Source of the DNA: JAVBNF01 sp031551725
GTDB taxonomy: Bacteria; Bacteroidota; Bacteroidia; Bacteroidales; P3
DNA: 22,489 bases
Direction of reading: 5' to 3'
NCBI GenBank assembly: GCA_031551725.1
Contig: JAVBNF010000015.1
Coordinates: 1-22,489, forward strand
This document shows, in pieces, positions 15,215 through 22,489 of the stretch. How positions within the stretch are numbered: the stretch's first letter is position 1; the number at the start of each line of letters is the position of its first letter. The notes beneath the pieces were generated by a model that did not search any database, had not been told where the DNA came from, and was given only the letters and a program-made list of their open reading frames with translations. The position numbers were made by a program, and so were the translations under genes.

Positions 15215-16771
15215 ATGGAAAAGAAACGCATTTTATGGGTGGATGACGAGATTGACTTGTTAAAACCCCACATCTTATTCCTTGAAGGGAAAGATTACGA
15301 AGTTTTGACATCCAACAACGGTTGTGAAGGCATTGAGATTGTTAAGACTGAGCCGCTTGATATTGTTTTTTTGGATGAGCAAATGCCTGGAAGCTCGGGC
15401 ATTGAAACGCTTGTCGAAATTAAAAAAATTGCCCCGAATTTGCCGGTTGTGATGATTAGCAAAAGCGAAGAAGAATATATCATGGACGAAGCTATCGGAG
15501 CAAAAATATCCGATTATCTGATAAAACCTGTGAATCCGCGCCAAATCTTGCTTTGCTTGAAAAAGCACTTGGAAACAACTCGCTTGGTTTCCGAAAAAAG
15601 TACGCTCGCTTATCAACAGGAATTCCGTAAAATCAGCATGGAACTTTCTTCTCGCTTGAATTTTCAGGAATGGGAAGAAATGTATAAAAAACTGACACAT
15701 TGGAGTATTGAGCTTTCGGACTCTGAAGATAAGGGCGTTTTGGAAATTCTGGAAAACCAAAAAGACGAAGCCAATGTTGTTTTTTCAAAATACATAGAAA
15801 ACAACTACAAAGAATTTGTCAAAGGCAATGTTGATGAAGGTTTGCTGATGTCGCACACCGTACTTCGCAACAAGATGTTTCCGATGATTTCCGATAGCAG
15901 TGTGCCCACATTCTTGATTGTGGTGGATAATTTGCGCTACGACCATTGGAAAGCCATTCAACCGATGATTGAGAAACATCTCCGCATTGTATCTGATCAA
16001 ATGTATATGAGCATTTTACCTTCAGTTACGCAATATGCGCGCAACAGTTTGTTTGCCGGATTGATGCCGTCGGAAATTGCTAAAAAATATCCTCAACTTT
16101 GGGTTGATGAAGACGAAGATGATCACAAAAATCAATTTGAACAGGATTTGTTTGCCGAATATTTGAAACGCCACGGAAAAGACTCGAAATTCACGTTTCA
16201 TAAGGTGATGAACCAATCATATGGCCGTAAAATTATGGAATATTTTCCACAAATGATGGAACATAAAACAAATGTGATCATCTATAATTTTGTAGATATG
16301 CTTTCGCATGTAACCACTGAAGTGAACTTGGTACATGAATTAGCGGAAGAAGAAAAGTCTTATCGCTCGTTAGTGGTTTCTTGGTTTGAGCATTCTCCAT
16401 TTTTTGATTTTATCAAATTATTGGCAAGTAAAGAAGTGAATGTTGTTATCACAACCGACCATGGAGCTTTACATGTTGAACATCCGATACGTATCAAAGG
16501 CGACCGCGAAACAAGTACGAACTTGCGTTACAAGCACGGACGAAAACTTGATTATAATGACGATGAAGCATTTGCAATTAAAAATCCGGATGAAATTTTC
16601 TTGCCGAAAACGGGCATCACTTCAACCTACGCTTTTTGTAAGAACCGCGATTATTTTGTATATCCGAATAATTACAATCAATATGTGAATTATTACAGAA
16701 ATACCATTCAGCACGGCGGTATTTCGATGGAAGAAATGTTGGTGCCTTTTATCATTTTGCAAAATAAATAA
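15215..16771 (+). CDS. porX: PorX-type response regulator with PglZ phosphatase-like domain
   Basis: 518 aa. An N-terminal receiver domain (about 4-120) has the acidic pair D10/D11, phospho-acceptor D54 (FLDEQMPG) and K104 (IKPVNP). The C-terminal PglZ (alkaline-phosphatase superfamily) domain has VVDNLRYDHWK, the nucleophile-type T272 (PSVTQYARNSLFAG), VDMLSH and TTDHGALHVEHP metal-binding segments. This two-part layout is that of PorX, the response regulator that controls type IX secretion in P. gingivalis with the kinase PorY. PorX-type PglZ domains are zinc-dependent phosphodiesterases active on oligonucleotides, by published work as I recall it. No PorY is in the window. The gene starts 13 nt after aroE and ends 1 nt before tsaE. 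Confidence 0.93.
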   Translation: MEKKRILWVDDEIDLLKPHILFLEGKDYEVLTSNNGCEGIEIVKTEPLDIVFLDEQMPGSSGIETLVEIKKIAPNLPVVMISKSEEEYIMDEAIGAKISDYLIKPVNPRQILLCLKKHLETTRLVSEKSTLAYQQEFRKISMELSSRLNFQEWEEMYKKLTHWSIELSDSEDKGVLEILENQKDEANVVFSKYIENNYKEFVKGNVDEGLLMSHTVLRNKMFPMISDSSVPTFLIVVDNLRYDHWKAIQPMIEKHLRIVSDQMYMSILPSVTQYARNSLFAGLMPSEIAKKYPQLWVDEDEDDHKNQFEQDLFAEYLKRHGKDSKFTFHKVMNQSYGRKIMEYFPQMMEHKTNVIIYNFVDMLSHVTTEVNLVHELAEEEKSYRSLVVSWFEHSPFFDFIKLLASKEVNVVITTDHGALHVEHPIRIKGDRETSTNLRYKHGRKLDYNDDEAFAIKNPDEIFLPKTGITSTYAFCKNRDYFVYPNNYNQYVNYYRNTIQHGGISMEEMLVPFIILQNK

Positions 16772-16772
16772 A

Positions 16773-17225
16773 ATGGGAATGCATTGTTGGGAAATAACTT
16801 CGGAAAACGAACTGAATGATGTTGCAAGTCAATGTTTACAGGTATTTCCCAACGAGCGAATGTTTGCTTTTCAAGCGCCGATGGGAGCGGGGAAAACAAC
16901 ATTTATCAAAGCGCTTTGCAAGCAATTGCAAGTGGTTGATGTCGTTTGCAGCCCAACGTTTGCAATTGTAAATGAATACAAAACGGTATCCGGCGAGCCT
17001 GTTTATCATTTCGATTTTTATCGGATAAATAAAATCAGCGAAGTGTTTGATATCGGTTATGAAGATTATTTTTATAGCAATGCCTATTGTTTTCTGGAGT
17101 GGACAGAAAACATTACTCCACTGCTGCCCGAACGTTACGTACAGATCACAATAAATGTAAAACCCGGCGGCGAACGTGTGATTTGCGCACAGGTTGTTGA
17201 TGAAAGGAGGAACGCATGGACGTGA
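16773..17225 (+). CDS. tsaE: tRNA threonylcarbamoyladenosine biosynthesis ATPase TsaE
   Basis: P-loop ATPase that works with TsaB/TsaD to make t6A at position 37 of ANN-decoding tRNAs. 150 aa. The Walker A motif MGAGKTT (37-43) is followed by SPTFAIVNEY and YHFDFYRI, both highly characteristic of TsaE, and by FLEWTENI. ATG 16773 starts 1 nt after the porX stop. The 3' end overlaps the next gene by 10 bp and contains its strong ribosome-binding site, so the two are translationally linked. Cytosolic. Confidence 0.94.
   Translation: MGMHCWEITSENELNDVASQCLQVFPNERMFAFQAPMGAGKTTFIKALCKQLQVVDVVCSPTFAIVNEYKTVSGEPVYHFDFYRINKISEVFDIGYEDYFYSNAYCFLEWTENITPLLPERYVQITINVKPGGERVICAQVVDERRNAWT
17205..17210 (+). 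promoter_or_regulatory. Strong AGGAGG ribosome-binding site for the ald-like gene
   Basis: AGGAGG ends 5 nt before the ATG at 17216 and lies inside the tsaE coding end. Most starts in this window lack such a site, as is typical for Bacteroidota, so this perfect Shine-Dalgarno stands out. It supports the start at 17216. Confidence 0.7.
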
Positions 17226-18415
17226 AATTGCAAAGCGGTTTGTACCCACAAGAAGAAATGTTGGAAGTACAAAACCGAAAAAATATTTTAAGCATTTCCT
17301 TGTTGAAAGAAACAGATGAAAACGAGAAACGTGTGGGGCTAACGCCTGTGGGAGTGACCGAATTGGTCAAACAAGGTTATCGCGTTTTTGTCGAGCAATC
17401 GGCCGGAAGTCAGGCATTTTTCAGCGATTTGCAATATTCGGAAAGCGGCGCCGAAATTAAACAGACGAAAGATGAATTATTTTCGTCTGATATCTTGATT
17501 AAGATCGGCAGCTTTTCAAATGAAGAAATCGAAAAAATGCGTCCCGGTCAAACCTTGTTTTCAACTGTGAATATTGCGCGTTACGATGATAATTCGTTTT
17601 TTAAAAAACTGTGTGAAAAACGTGTGCGAGCATTCGGATTTGAATTTTTTCGCGAGGTGAGCGGCGCTTATCCATATATGCAATCCATCAGTGAGATTGT
17701 CGGAAGTTCGACCCTGTTTATTGCTACACAGCACTTGATGCGAAAAAAAGGTATTTTGCTTGGCGCTTATGCCGGAATTGCCCCTACACAAGTCGTTATC
17801 CTCGGGGCCGGAACCGTTGCTGAATATGCCGTTCGGGCATTTAACGGCATCGGAGCATCTATCAAAATATTCGGCGAAAGCGTTGAAAAGCTGCGCCGCT
17901 TGCGGTATAATTTAAATATGTCGTTATACACTTCCGTGATCGACCGTGCGGAATTAGCTCGGGCGTTGGAGCAAGCAGATATAGTGATTGGCTGTATTCA
18001 TACGAAAATTGGAAGAACACCAATTGTAATTACCGAAGAAATGGTAATGAAAATGAAACCACAATCGCTAATTATTGATGTGTGCATCGATCAGGGCGGA
18101 TGCGTGGAAACCTCGCAAATTCGTCCGTTGCAGCAAGCCGAATTCGAAAAACACGGCGTAACGCATCATTGTGTACCGAACATCACATCGATGATTCCTC
18201 AAACGGCTTCGCAGGCTTTTAGTAATCATTTGACGAATATGCTCGGATACATTGGCGAGCAGGGCGATTTGATTCGCGCATTGCGTGGTAACGAATGTTT
18301 GCGCAGTGGAATGTATGTGTATAACGGTTCAATAACGAATCGTACAGTTGCCAAGCATCTCGGCATGCCGCTGAAAGATTTGAATATTTTAATCGGTTCG
18401 ATTTTGGATTATTGA
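17216..18415 (+). CDS. ald: Alanine dehydrogenase-like protein (AlaDH/PNT family)
   Basis: 399 aa. The family layout is clear: RVGLTPVGV (R39), LIKI with K96 matching the substrate Lys, the NAD loop VVILGAGTVAEYAVR (197-200 GAGT), DVCIDQGGCVETS with the catalytic Asp, and CVPNITSMIPQTAS. Alanine dehydrogenase interconverts alanine and pyruvate/ammonia. One difference: the position of the active-site His (YLHLA/FLHLA in the characterised M. tuberculosis enzyme, H96) aligns with N119 in FSTVNIARYD. An N-terminal extension of about 20 residues precedes the family core. Activity therefore cannot be assumed. It overlaps tsaE by 10 bp and is the last gene of the unit. Confidence 0.85.
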   Translation: MDVKLQSGLYPQEEMLEVQNRKNILSISLLKETDENEKRVGLTPVGVTELVKQGYRVFVEQSAGSQAFFSDLQYSESGAEIKQTKDELFSSDILIKIGSFSNEEIEKMRPGQTLFSTVNIARYDDNSFFKKLCEKRVRAFGFEFFREVSGAYPYMQSISEIVGSSTLFIATQHLMRKKGILLGAYAGIAPTQVVILGAGTVAEYAVRAFNGIGASIKIFGESVEKLRRLRYNLNMSLYTSVIDRAELARALEQADIVIGCIHTKIGRTPIVITEEMVMKMKPQSLIIDVCIDQGGCVETSQIRPLQQAEFEKHGVTHHCVPNITSMIPQTASQAFSNHLTNMLGYIGEQGDLIRALRGNECLRSGMYVYNGSITNRTVAKHLGMPLKDLNILIGSILDY

Positions 18416-18449
18416 TCGTAAATGTCGAATTTCTGATTGTTTCTGCATT

Positions 18450-18797
18450 TTAGAAAAGCTTTACTTCGTTATAATCAACAACGTGGTTGTTGAAAACATC
18501 GACAATAATGTACCTCACTCCATCTGTTTTGTAAATGGCACACCAAGTTGTATTTTTATTAATTCGGTAAGTACATGATTTGCATAGATGACCGTGTTTT
18601 TCAAGTAACTCTCCTTGCAAATACTTAGTAGCGTTTGATTTATGTAGGATGTGCAAATTGTTGATGTAATAGTCGTAGATACTATGTACGTATTTTTCTG
18701 CTTTTTCCAGGTCGGAAAAATAATTATTATCAACGAGGGAATCAATCAAGTCATCCAAATATTGGATAACATGTTTTCTATAACTCACATAAGCCAT
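18450..18797 (-). CDS. Putative RelE/ParE-like toxin of a two-gene cassette
   Basis: 115 aa, no signal peptide. An N-terminal helical half (YRKHVIQYLDDLIDSLV...AEKYVHSIYDYYINNL) precedes a C-terminal beta part (TYRINKNTTWCAIYKTDGVRYIIVDVFNNHVVDY). The TTW...NNH pattern resembles small Bacteroides proteins of RelE/ParE-like fold that I recall, but the match is by eye and weak. Its start overlaps the end of the preceding gene by 20 bp, the arrangement expected for toxin-antitoxin operons with the antitoxin first. If it is a toxin it would act on mRNA or gyrase; nothing here decides which. Two Cys (CKSC) could bind metal. Confidence 0.5.
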   Translation of the reverse strand: MAYVSYRKHVIQYLDDLIDSLVDNNYFSDLEKAEKYVHSIYDYYINNLHILHKSNATKYLQGELLEKHGHLCKSCTYRINKNTTWCAIYKTDGVRYIIVDVFNNHVVDYNEVKLF

Positions 18798-19008
18798 ACA
18801 CTTCTTTCCATTTTTGCTTCAAATGTGCAATTGACAACTCCCTTGCTTGTTCAGTCGGGATTGCCTCTACCCATTCTTTTTCAAAGTCAGATAATTCTGT
18901 TTGTGCTGGAAGGATGTGCATAGTCGGTTTATGCTCTTGTTGGGGGACAATGGTAAGAAAAACTTCAACTTCTATCCGTTTATGTTGTATTTTTTGTACT
19001 GAAGACAT
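18778..19008 (-). CDS. Small protein, possible antitoxin partner
   Basis: 76 aa from ATG 19008 (MSSVQKIQHKRIEVEVFLT). A frame open further upstream would cross the promoter box, so I reject that longer start. The N-terminal half is predicted beta-rich (RIEVEVFLTIV...PTMHILP); the C-terminal half is acidic, then helical and basic (SIAHLKQKWKEVYGL). No helix-turn-helix or ribbon-helix-helix is evident, so it is not a textbook antitoxin. It comes first in the cassette, 15 nt after the predicted transcript start, and its end overlaps the following gene by 20 bp. I do not recognise the family. Confidence 0.5.
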   Translation of the reverse strand: MSSVQKIQHKRIEVEVFLTIVPQQEHKPTMHILPAQTELSDFEKEWVEAIPTEQARELSIAHLKQKWKEVYGLCEL

Positions 19009-19029
19009 GTTTGTATGGTTTATTTGATG

Positions 19030-19060
19030 CAAAGTTACAAAAATATTTAAAATAGCCAAA
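19030..19060 (-). promoter_or_regulatory. Canonical promoter for the two-gene cassette
   Basis: On the minus strand TTTG (19060-19057), 19 nt, then TAACTTTG (19037-19030): a textbook Bacteroidota -33/-7 pair. The predicted start is near 19023, leaving a 15-nt leader. Confidence 0.8.
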
Positions 19061-19069
19061 CTTTTTTCG

Positions 19070-19077
19070 TAATTTTG
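19070..19077 (+). promoter_or_regulatory. Promoter -7 box for aroB
   Basis: TAATTTTG matches TAnnTTTG on the plus strand; the -33 region (about 19047-19050) has only weak similarity. Predicted start near 19084, about 20 nt before ATG 19104. It lies 10 bp from the -33 box of the divergent cassette. Confidence 0.6.
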
Positions 19078-19103
19078 TGAAAAAGACGAGGCTTGTATTA
19101 TAT

Positions 19104-20174
19104 ATGAAGAATATTTTGATAAATGGCGATATGAGTGCGAAAGCATTTCACAACCTTGATGTTTTCCTGAAAAAGGAAATTGAAAACGGTGTGAAAATTT
19201 TTGTGCTTATGGATAAAAATACGCGTCAGCACTGCCTTCCGTATGTTTTGAAACAATGTCCGGAATTGAAAAAAGCCACCGATTATTTCATTACGGCTCC
19301 CGGTGAGGCATATAAAAATTTAGAAACCGTTGTTTCTATTTGGAACGCTTTATCTGCTGAAAACGCTACGCGTAATTCGATCTTTATCAATTTAGGCGGT
19401 GGTGTGATTTGCGATATGGGGGCTTTTGCAGCATCTACATTTAAACGCGGCATGCGTTTTATTCAAATCCCAACCACACTTTTGGCCATGGCCGATGCGG
19501 CAATTGGCGGAAAAACAGCCATTGATTTTAACAACCTGAAAAATCAAATCGGCACATTCGCGGAAGCAGAAAAAGTGATTATTGATGAGCATTTTTTGCA
19601 AACATTGCCCGAAAATGAATTGCGTTCCGGCTTTGCGGAAATTATCAAAATGGCTATTGTTAAAGGCCCGAAAGAGTTTGATTTATTAAGAAATCAGACT
19701 TATAAAGAAATTTCCGATTGGCAGCCGTGGATTGAAATGGCCGTTTCCGAAAAGGAAAAAATTGTACAAAAAGACCTAACTGAAAAAAACATCCGCAAGC
19801 GTTTGAATTTAGGACATACGTTCGGACATGCATTTGAAAGCCTCGCTTTGGAAAGAGAATTGCCGCTTACGCACGGAGAAGCAGTGGCAATGGGATTGGT
19901 TTGTGATGCTTATCTTTCCGTAAAATACGAACACATTACTTCACGCCGCCAAAAAAGAATTGAAGATTATATTTTACAACAGTTTCCATACTTCAAAATT
20001 TCTGCTGCGGACACGATGACGATGCTCTTTCGCATGCGGCAAGATAAGAAAAACAAAGCGGATGCCGTGCGCTCAACGCTGATAACGCCAAAAGAAATTC
20101 TGTTTGATGTGGAAATCCCCGATACGGATATTGTAGATACGCTCGCTTATTACAGGGCACTGGCTGTTAGCTAA
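19104..20174 (+). CDS. aroB: 3-dehydroquinate synthase
   Basis: Makes 3-dehydroquinate from DAHP, the second step of the shikimate pathway, using NAD and a divalent metal. 356 aa, normal length. GGGVICDMGAFAASTFKRG (GGGVICD at 98-104, NAD site), IPTTLLAMADAAIGGKTAID, GFAEIIKMAIVK (metal-binding Glu), NLGHTFGHAFE (metal-binding His) and THGEAVAMGL are all present. ATG 19104 (MKNILINGD) is preferred over a GTG at 19077 that would sit inside the promoter box. It converges on recG with an 8-bp overlap and no terminator in between. Confidence 0.95.
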   Translation: MKNILINGDMSAKAFHNLDVFLKKEIENGVKIFVLMDKNTRQHCLPYVLKQCPELKKATDYFITAPGEAYKNLETVVSIWNALSAENATRNSIFINLGGGVICDMGAFAASTFKRGMRFIQIPTTLLAMADAAIGGKTAIDFNNLKNQIGTFAEAEKVIIDEHFLQTLPENELRSGFAEIIKMAIVKGPKEFDLLRNQTYKEISDWQPWIEMAVSEKEKIVQKDLTEKNIRKRLNLGHTFGHAFESLALERELPLTHGEAVAMGLVCDAYLSVKYEHITSRRQKRIEDYILQQFPYFKISAADTMTMLFRMRQDKKNKADAVRSTLITPKEILFDVEIPDTDIVDTLAYYRALAVS

Positions 20175-22254
20175 TTTTTGCCCAATAGCTTTTTAAACGA
20201 TTCTGTTCGAAAAATGTTTTGATGTGGATGTTTTCCGGCTCACGGAATTGGGGGTCGCGCTGAATTAGTTCCATGGCTGTGTCGCGTGCCGCGCGGATAA
20301 TCGACTCGTCTTTTACCAAATCTGCAATTTTTAAATCGAGGGCGCCGCTTTGCTGTGTGCCTTGCAAATCGCCGGGACCGCGCAGTTTTAAATCCGCTTC
20401 CGCAATTTCAAAACCGTTGCTTGTGCGCACCATCGTGCCGATGCGTTGAATAGCGTCGGAACTTAATTTATCTTTCGTCATCAAAATACAATAGGAGTGA
20501 CTTGCGCCGCGCCCTACGCGTCCGCGGAGTTGATGGAGCTGAGACAAGCCGAAACGTTCGGCGTTCTCAATCACCATCACGCTTGCATTGGGAACATCGA
20601 CGCCCACTTCGATTACCGTAGTGGCAACCATAATCTGCGTTTCGCCTTTTGCAAAACGCTGCATTTCGTAGTCTTTCGCGTCCGATTTCATCTGTCCGTG
20701 AACAATGCTTACTGCAAATTTTGGTAACGGAAATTCGCGCGTGATGCTGTCGTATCCGTCCATCAAATCCTTTAATTCCAGCTTATCCGATTCATTAATT
20801 AATGGATAAATGACATAGACTTGCCTGCCTTCTTCAATTTGTTTGCGCATAAAAGCAAACACATTCAAACGCGCATTGTCGTAACGATGAAAGGTCTGAA
20901 TCGGTTTGCGGTTCGGCGGAAGCTCGTCAATAACGGAAACATCCAAATCGCCATACAACGTCATGGCCAGTGTGCGCGGAATAGGAGTGGCGGTCATGAC
21001 CAAAATATGCGGCGGAATTTTATTTTTCTGCCACATCTTCGAGCGTTGTTCCACGCCAAAGCGGTGTTGTTCATCAATCACAACCAATCCTAAATTTTGG
21101 AAAACAACCGCACTTTCAATCAATGCGTGGGTTCCGATAAGGATTTTCAGTTTGCCCGATTGCAAATCTTCGTGTATGATTTTCCGTTCGGATGTTTTGG
21201 TAGATCCCGTCAATAGGGCCACCTCAATATCTAATCCCTGTAAAAATTTTGCAATACTTTTATAATGTTGTGTGGCTAAAATTTCGGTCGGCGCCATGAT
21301 ACAGGCCTGAAAACCATTGTCAATCGCAATCAGCATGCACATCAATGCCACCAACGTTTTTCCGCTGCCAACGTCGCCTTGCAGCAGGCGGTTCATCTGG
21401 ATGCCATTGCCTAAATCCTTGCGGATTTCCTTTATCACACGTTGTTGCGCGCCAGTAAGTTGGAACGGAAGATTCTCGTTGTAAAAACGATTAAACGCAT
21501 CGCCGACATGCGTAAATACATGGCCGGGCGTTTTGTGTTTATGCACTTTTTCGCGCAGGATCGTTAATTGTAAAAAGAATAATTCTTCAAACTTCAAGCG
21601 GTTTTGCGCACGTTTCAAGTCTTCCGTGTTTTTTGGGAAATGAATATCCATAAACGCTTTTTCGCGCGAAACAAGACGGTATTTAGCAATGATTGATGGC
21701 GGCAAAACTTCCGGAATCTGATGTTCAACCTGAATCATCAGATTCTGCATAACCTTGCTGATGGCTTTGGAGTTAAGCCCGCGGTTTTTCATCGTTTCCG
21801 ACGTGTTGTACAGCGGATGAAACGCTTCTTTTACCACTTTTTCATCTTCCGCCAAATCCACATCGGGATGTGGAATATTGTAAGAACGGTTGAAAAGACT
21901 GGGTTTCCCGAAAATAATATATTCTTTTCCAAACTGAAATTTATCTTTCAACCATTTAATCCCTTTGAACCAAACGAGTTCGATACTTCCGCTTTCATCT
22001 GCGAAATGCGCCACCATGCGGGCTTTGGCGCCCACGCCGATGGTTTCGATTTTCGTGAAATGTCCTTTTAGTAACACGTACGTCGTATCGCTATTGATTT
22101 GCGCAATCGGCACAAAGTGGCTTTTATCCACATAGCGGAACGGGAAATACGCCAAAAGGTCGCGAAACGTGTGGATGTTCAGCTCGCGCTTAAACAGCTC
22201 CGCCCGTTGCGGCCCAACGCCTTTTAAGTATTCTATGGAAGTTTCTAAAATCAA
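20167..22254 (-). CDS. recG: ATP-dependent DNA helicase RecG
   Basis: Remodels stalled replication forks and branch-migrates Holliday junctions. 695 aa, normal. The N-terminal wedge/OB domain (about 50-150) is followed by the helicase core: Walker A GDVGSGKT (293-300), DEQHRFGVEQR (motif II), TATPIPRTLAMTLYGDLDVS (motif III region) and QLRGRVGRG (motif VI), with the C-terminal LRGPGDLQGTQQSG segment. The family start (about LETPIEYLKGVGPQRAE) is matched by ILETSIEYLKGVGPQRAE. The only fitting start is TTG at 22254; a stop codon lies directly upstream in frame and the first internal Met is residue 80. That TTG lies at the edge of a 14-bp tandem repeat. Confidence 0.95.
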   Translation of the reverse strand: MILETSIEYLKGVGPQRAELFKRELNIHTFRDLLAYFPFRYVDKSHFVPIAQINSDTTYVLLKGHFTKIETIGVGAKARMVAHFADESGSIELVWFKGIKWLKDKFQFGKEYIIFGKPSLFNRSYNIPHPDVDLAEDEKVVKEAFHPLYNTSETMKNRGLNSKAISKVMQNLMIQVEHQIPEVLPPSIIAKYRLVSREKAFMDIHFPKNTEDLKRAQNRLKFEELFFLQLTILREKVHKHKTPGHVFTHVGDAFNRFYNENLPFQLTGAQQRVIKEIRKDLGNGIQMNRLLQGDVGSGKTLVALMCMLIAIDNGFQACIMAPTEILATQHYKSIAKFLQGLDIEVALLTGSTKTSERKIIHEDLQSGKLKILIGTHALIESAVVFQNLGLVVIDEQHRFGVEQRSKMWQKNKIPPHILVMTATPIPRTLAMTLYGDLDVSVIDELPPNRKPIQTFHRYDNARLNVFAFMRKQIEEGRQVYVIYPLINESDKLELKDLMDGYDSITREFPLPKFAVSIVHGQMKSDAKDYEMQRFAKGETQIMVATTVIEVGVDVPNASVMVIENAERFGLSQLHQLRGRVGRGASHSYCILMTKDKLSSDAIQRIGTMVRTSNGFEIAEADLKLRGPGDLQGTQQSGALDLKIADLVKDESIIRAARDTAMELIQRDPQFREPENIHIKTFFEQNRLKSYWAKIS

Positions 22255-22284
22255 TTATAAATTGTTAATTATAAATTGTTAATT
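22253..22284. repeat. 14-bp tandem repeat at the recG start
   Basis: AATTATAAATTGTT occurs twice in a row (22253-22266, 22267-22280), followed by a partial third copy. The first copy overlaps two bases of the recG TTG start codon. It lies between recG and the insertion sequence. Confidence 0.8.
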
Positions 22285-22378
22285 TCTGCTGATGCGTTAA
22301 CTTTTAAAAAATTAACATAATTTATTAAAATATAATATTTTACGAAAGCTCTTTGATTTTTTGATTTGATTTTGGTGC

Positions 22379-22386
22379 TAATTTTG
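22379..22386 (+). promoter_or_regulatory. Promoter -7 box for the transposase
   Basis: TAATTTTG matches TAnnTTTG, with TTTG 23 nt upstream (22352-22355). Predicted start near 22393, about 10 nt before the transposase ATG. Confidence 0.55.
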
Positions 22387-22402
22387 TATAAAAAACGAGA
22401 TT

Positions 22403-22489
22403 ATGCATTCAGGAAAATATGTTTTTGCTCAGATTCTCTCATTTATTCCACGTTATGAGTTTGAAAAATGTGTAAAAAAATATGTGGGT
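22403..22489 (+). CDS. DUF4372-domain transposase, N-terminus only
   Basis: The frame is open from ATG 22403 to the window edge (29 codons). MHSGKYVFAQILSFIPRYEF followed by EKCVKKYVG is very close to the N-terminal DUF4372 signature (M-x-SGKYVF-x-Q-L/I...F...C/V..Y.G) of IS4-type transposases frequent in Bacteroidota. The DDE catalytic domain would lie to the right of the window, so intactness cannot be judged. Confidence 0.85.
   Translation, partial: MHSGKYVFAQILSFIPRYEFEKCVKKYVG

Larger units (their letters stand above)
22287..22489 (+). mobile_element. Left end of an IS4-type (DUF4372) insertion sequence, truncated by the window
   Basis: The transposase start at 22403 shows that an insertion sequence begins between the recG-proximal repeat and this point. 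The outer boundary is a guess: CTGCTGATGCGTTAAC from 22287 is the most end-like stretch. The other end and any target duplication are outside the window, so neither terminal repeat can be confirmed. Confidence 0.5.

Noticed and set aside
19077..19103. GTG start for aroB
   Set aside because: The GTG is within the predicted promoter box; ATG 19104 gives the family N-terminus.
19009..19146. 46-residue upstream extension of the antitoxin-like gene
   Set aside because: It crosses the canonical promoter and would run into the aroB start region.
20167..20174. Terminator between aroB and recG
   Set aside because: The genes overlap tail to tail by 8 bp and no stem with a T-run is visible.
20497..22071. 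Several plus-strand frames of 76-119 aa inside recG
   Set aside because: They are antisense to a full-length, motif-complete recG and have no independent support.

Overview
The window reads as chromosomal DNA of a member of the phylum Bacteroidota, probably a Bacteroidia-type organism. Three things point there. Upstream of several genes sit copies of the Bacteroidota promoter box TAnnTTTG. PorD- and PorX-type type IX secretion genes are present. The gene order (porD-recN; porX-tsaE; aspS-pyrE) and protein types (FISUMP-domain surface protein, DUF4372 transposase) also fit. It is mostly core housekeeping sequence, with three accessory-looking spots: the left edge, a two-gene cassette near 18.4-19.0 kb, and an insertion sequence cut by the right edge.

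Left part, leftward transcription (about 6.8 kb down to 1): gpmA, aspS, pyrE, a small SRPBCC-fold protein, rlmD, then a secreted FISUMP-domain protein that runs off the left edge. The gaps between these genes hold unusual short-period repeats that fold into long inverted repeats. The FISUMP gene has a canonical promoter just after rlmD and a leader of about 300 nt that contains a nested, multi-stem element.

Middle, rightward transcription: from a divergent promoter region at 6836-6884 runs rpsA (ribosomal protein S1), which ends in a strong intrinsic terminator. In rpsA an in-frame TAA precedes a still-intact 21-codon tail, which I consider the most surprising observation. Then comes a tightly packed nine-gene unit (8853-18415): porD, recN, fabI, a TPR protein, a DedA-type membrane protein, aroE, porX, tsaE and an alanine-dehydrogenase-like gene. 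It mixes type IX secretion, DNA repair, fatty-acid and shikimate synthesis, and tRNA modification.

Right part: a leftward two-gene cassette resembling a toxin-antitoxin pair (18450-19008) shares a divergent promoter region with aroB. aroB converges on recG with an 8-bp overlap. recG appears to start with TTG inside a 14-bp tandem repeat. Beyond it lie the left end and first 29 codons of a DUF4372 (IS4-type) transposase. No tRNA, rRNA or CRISPR array was recognised.
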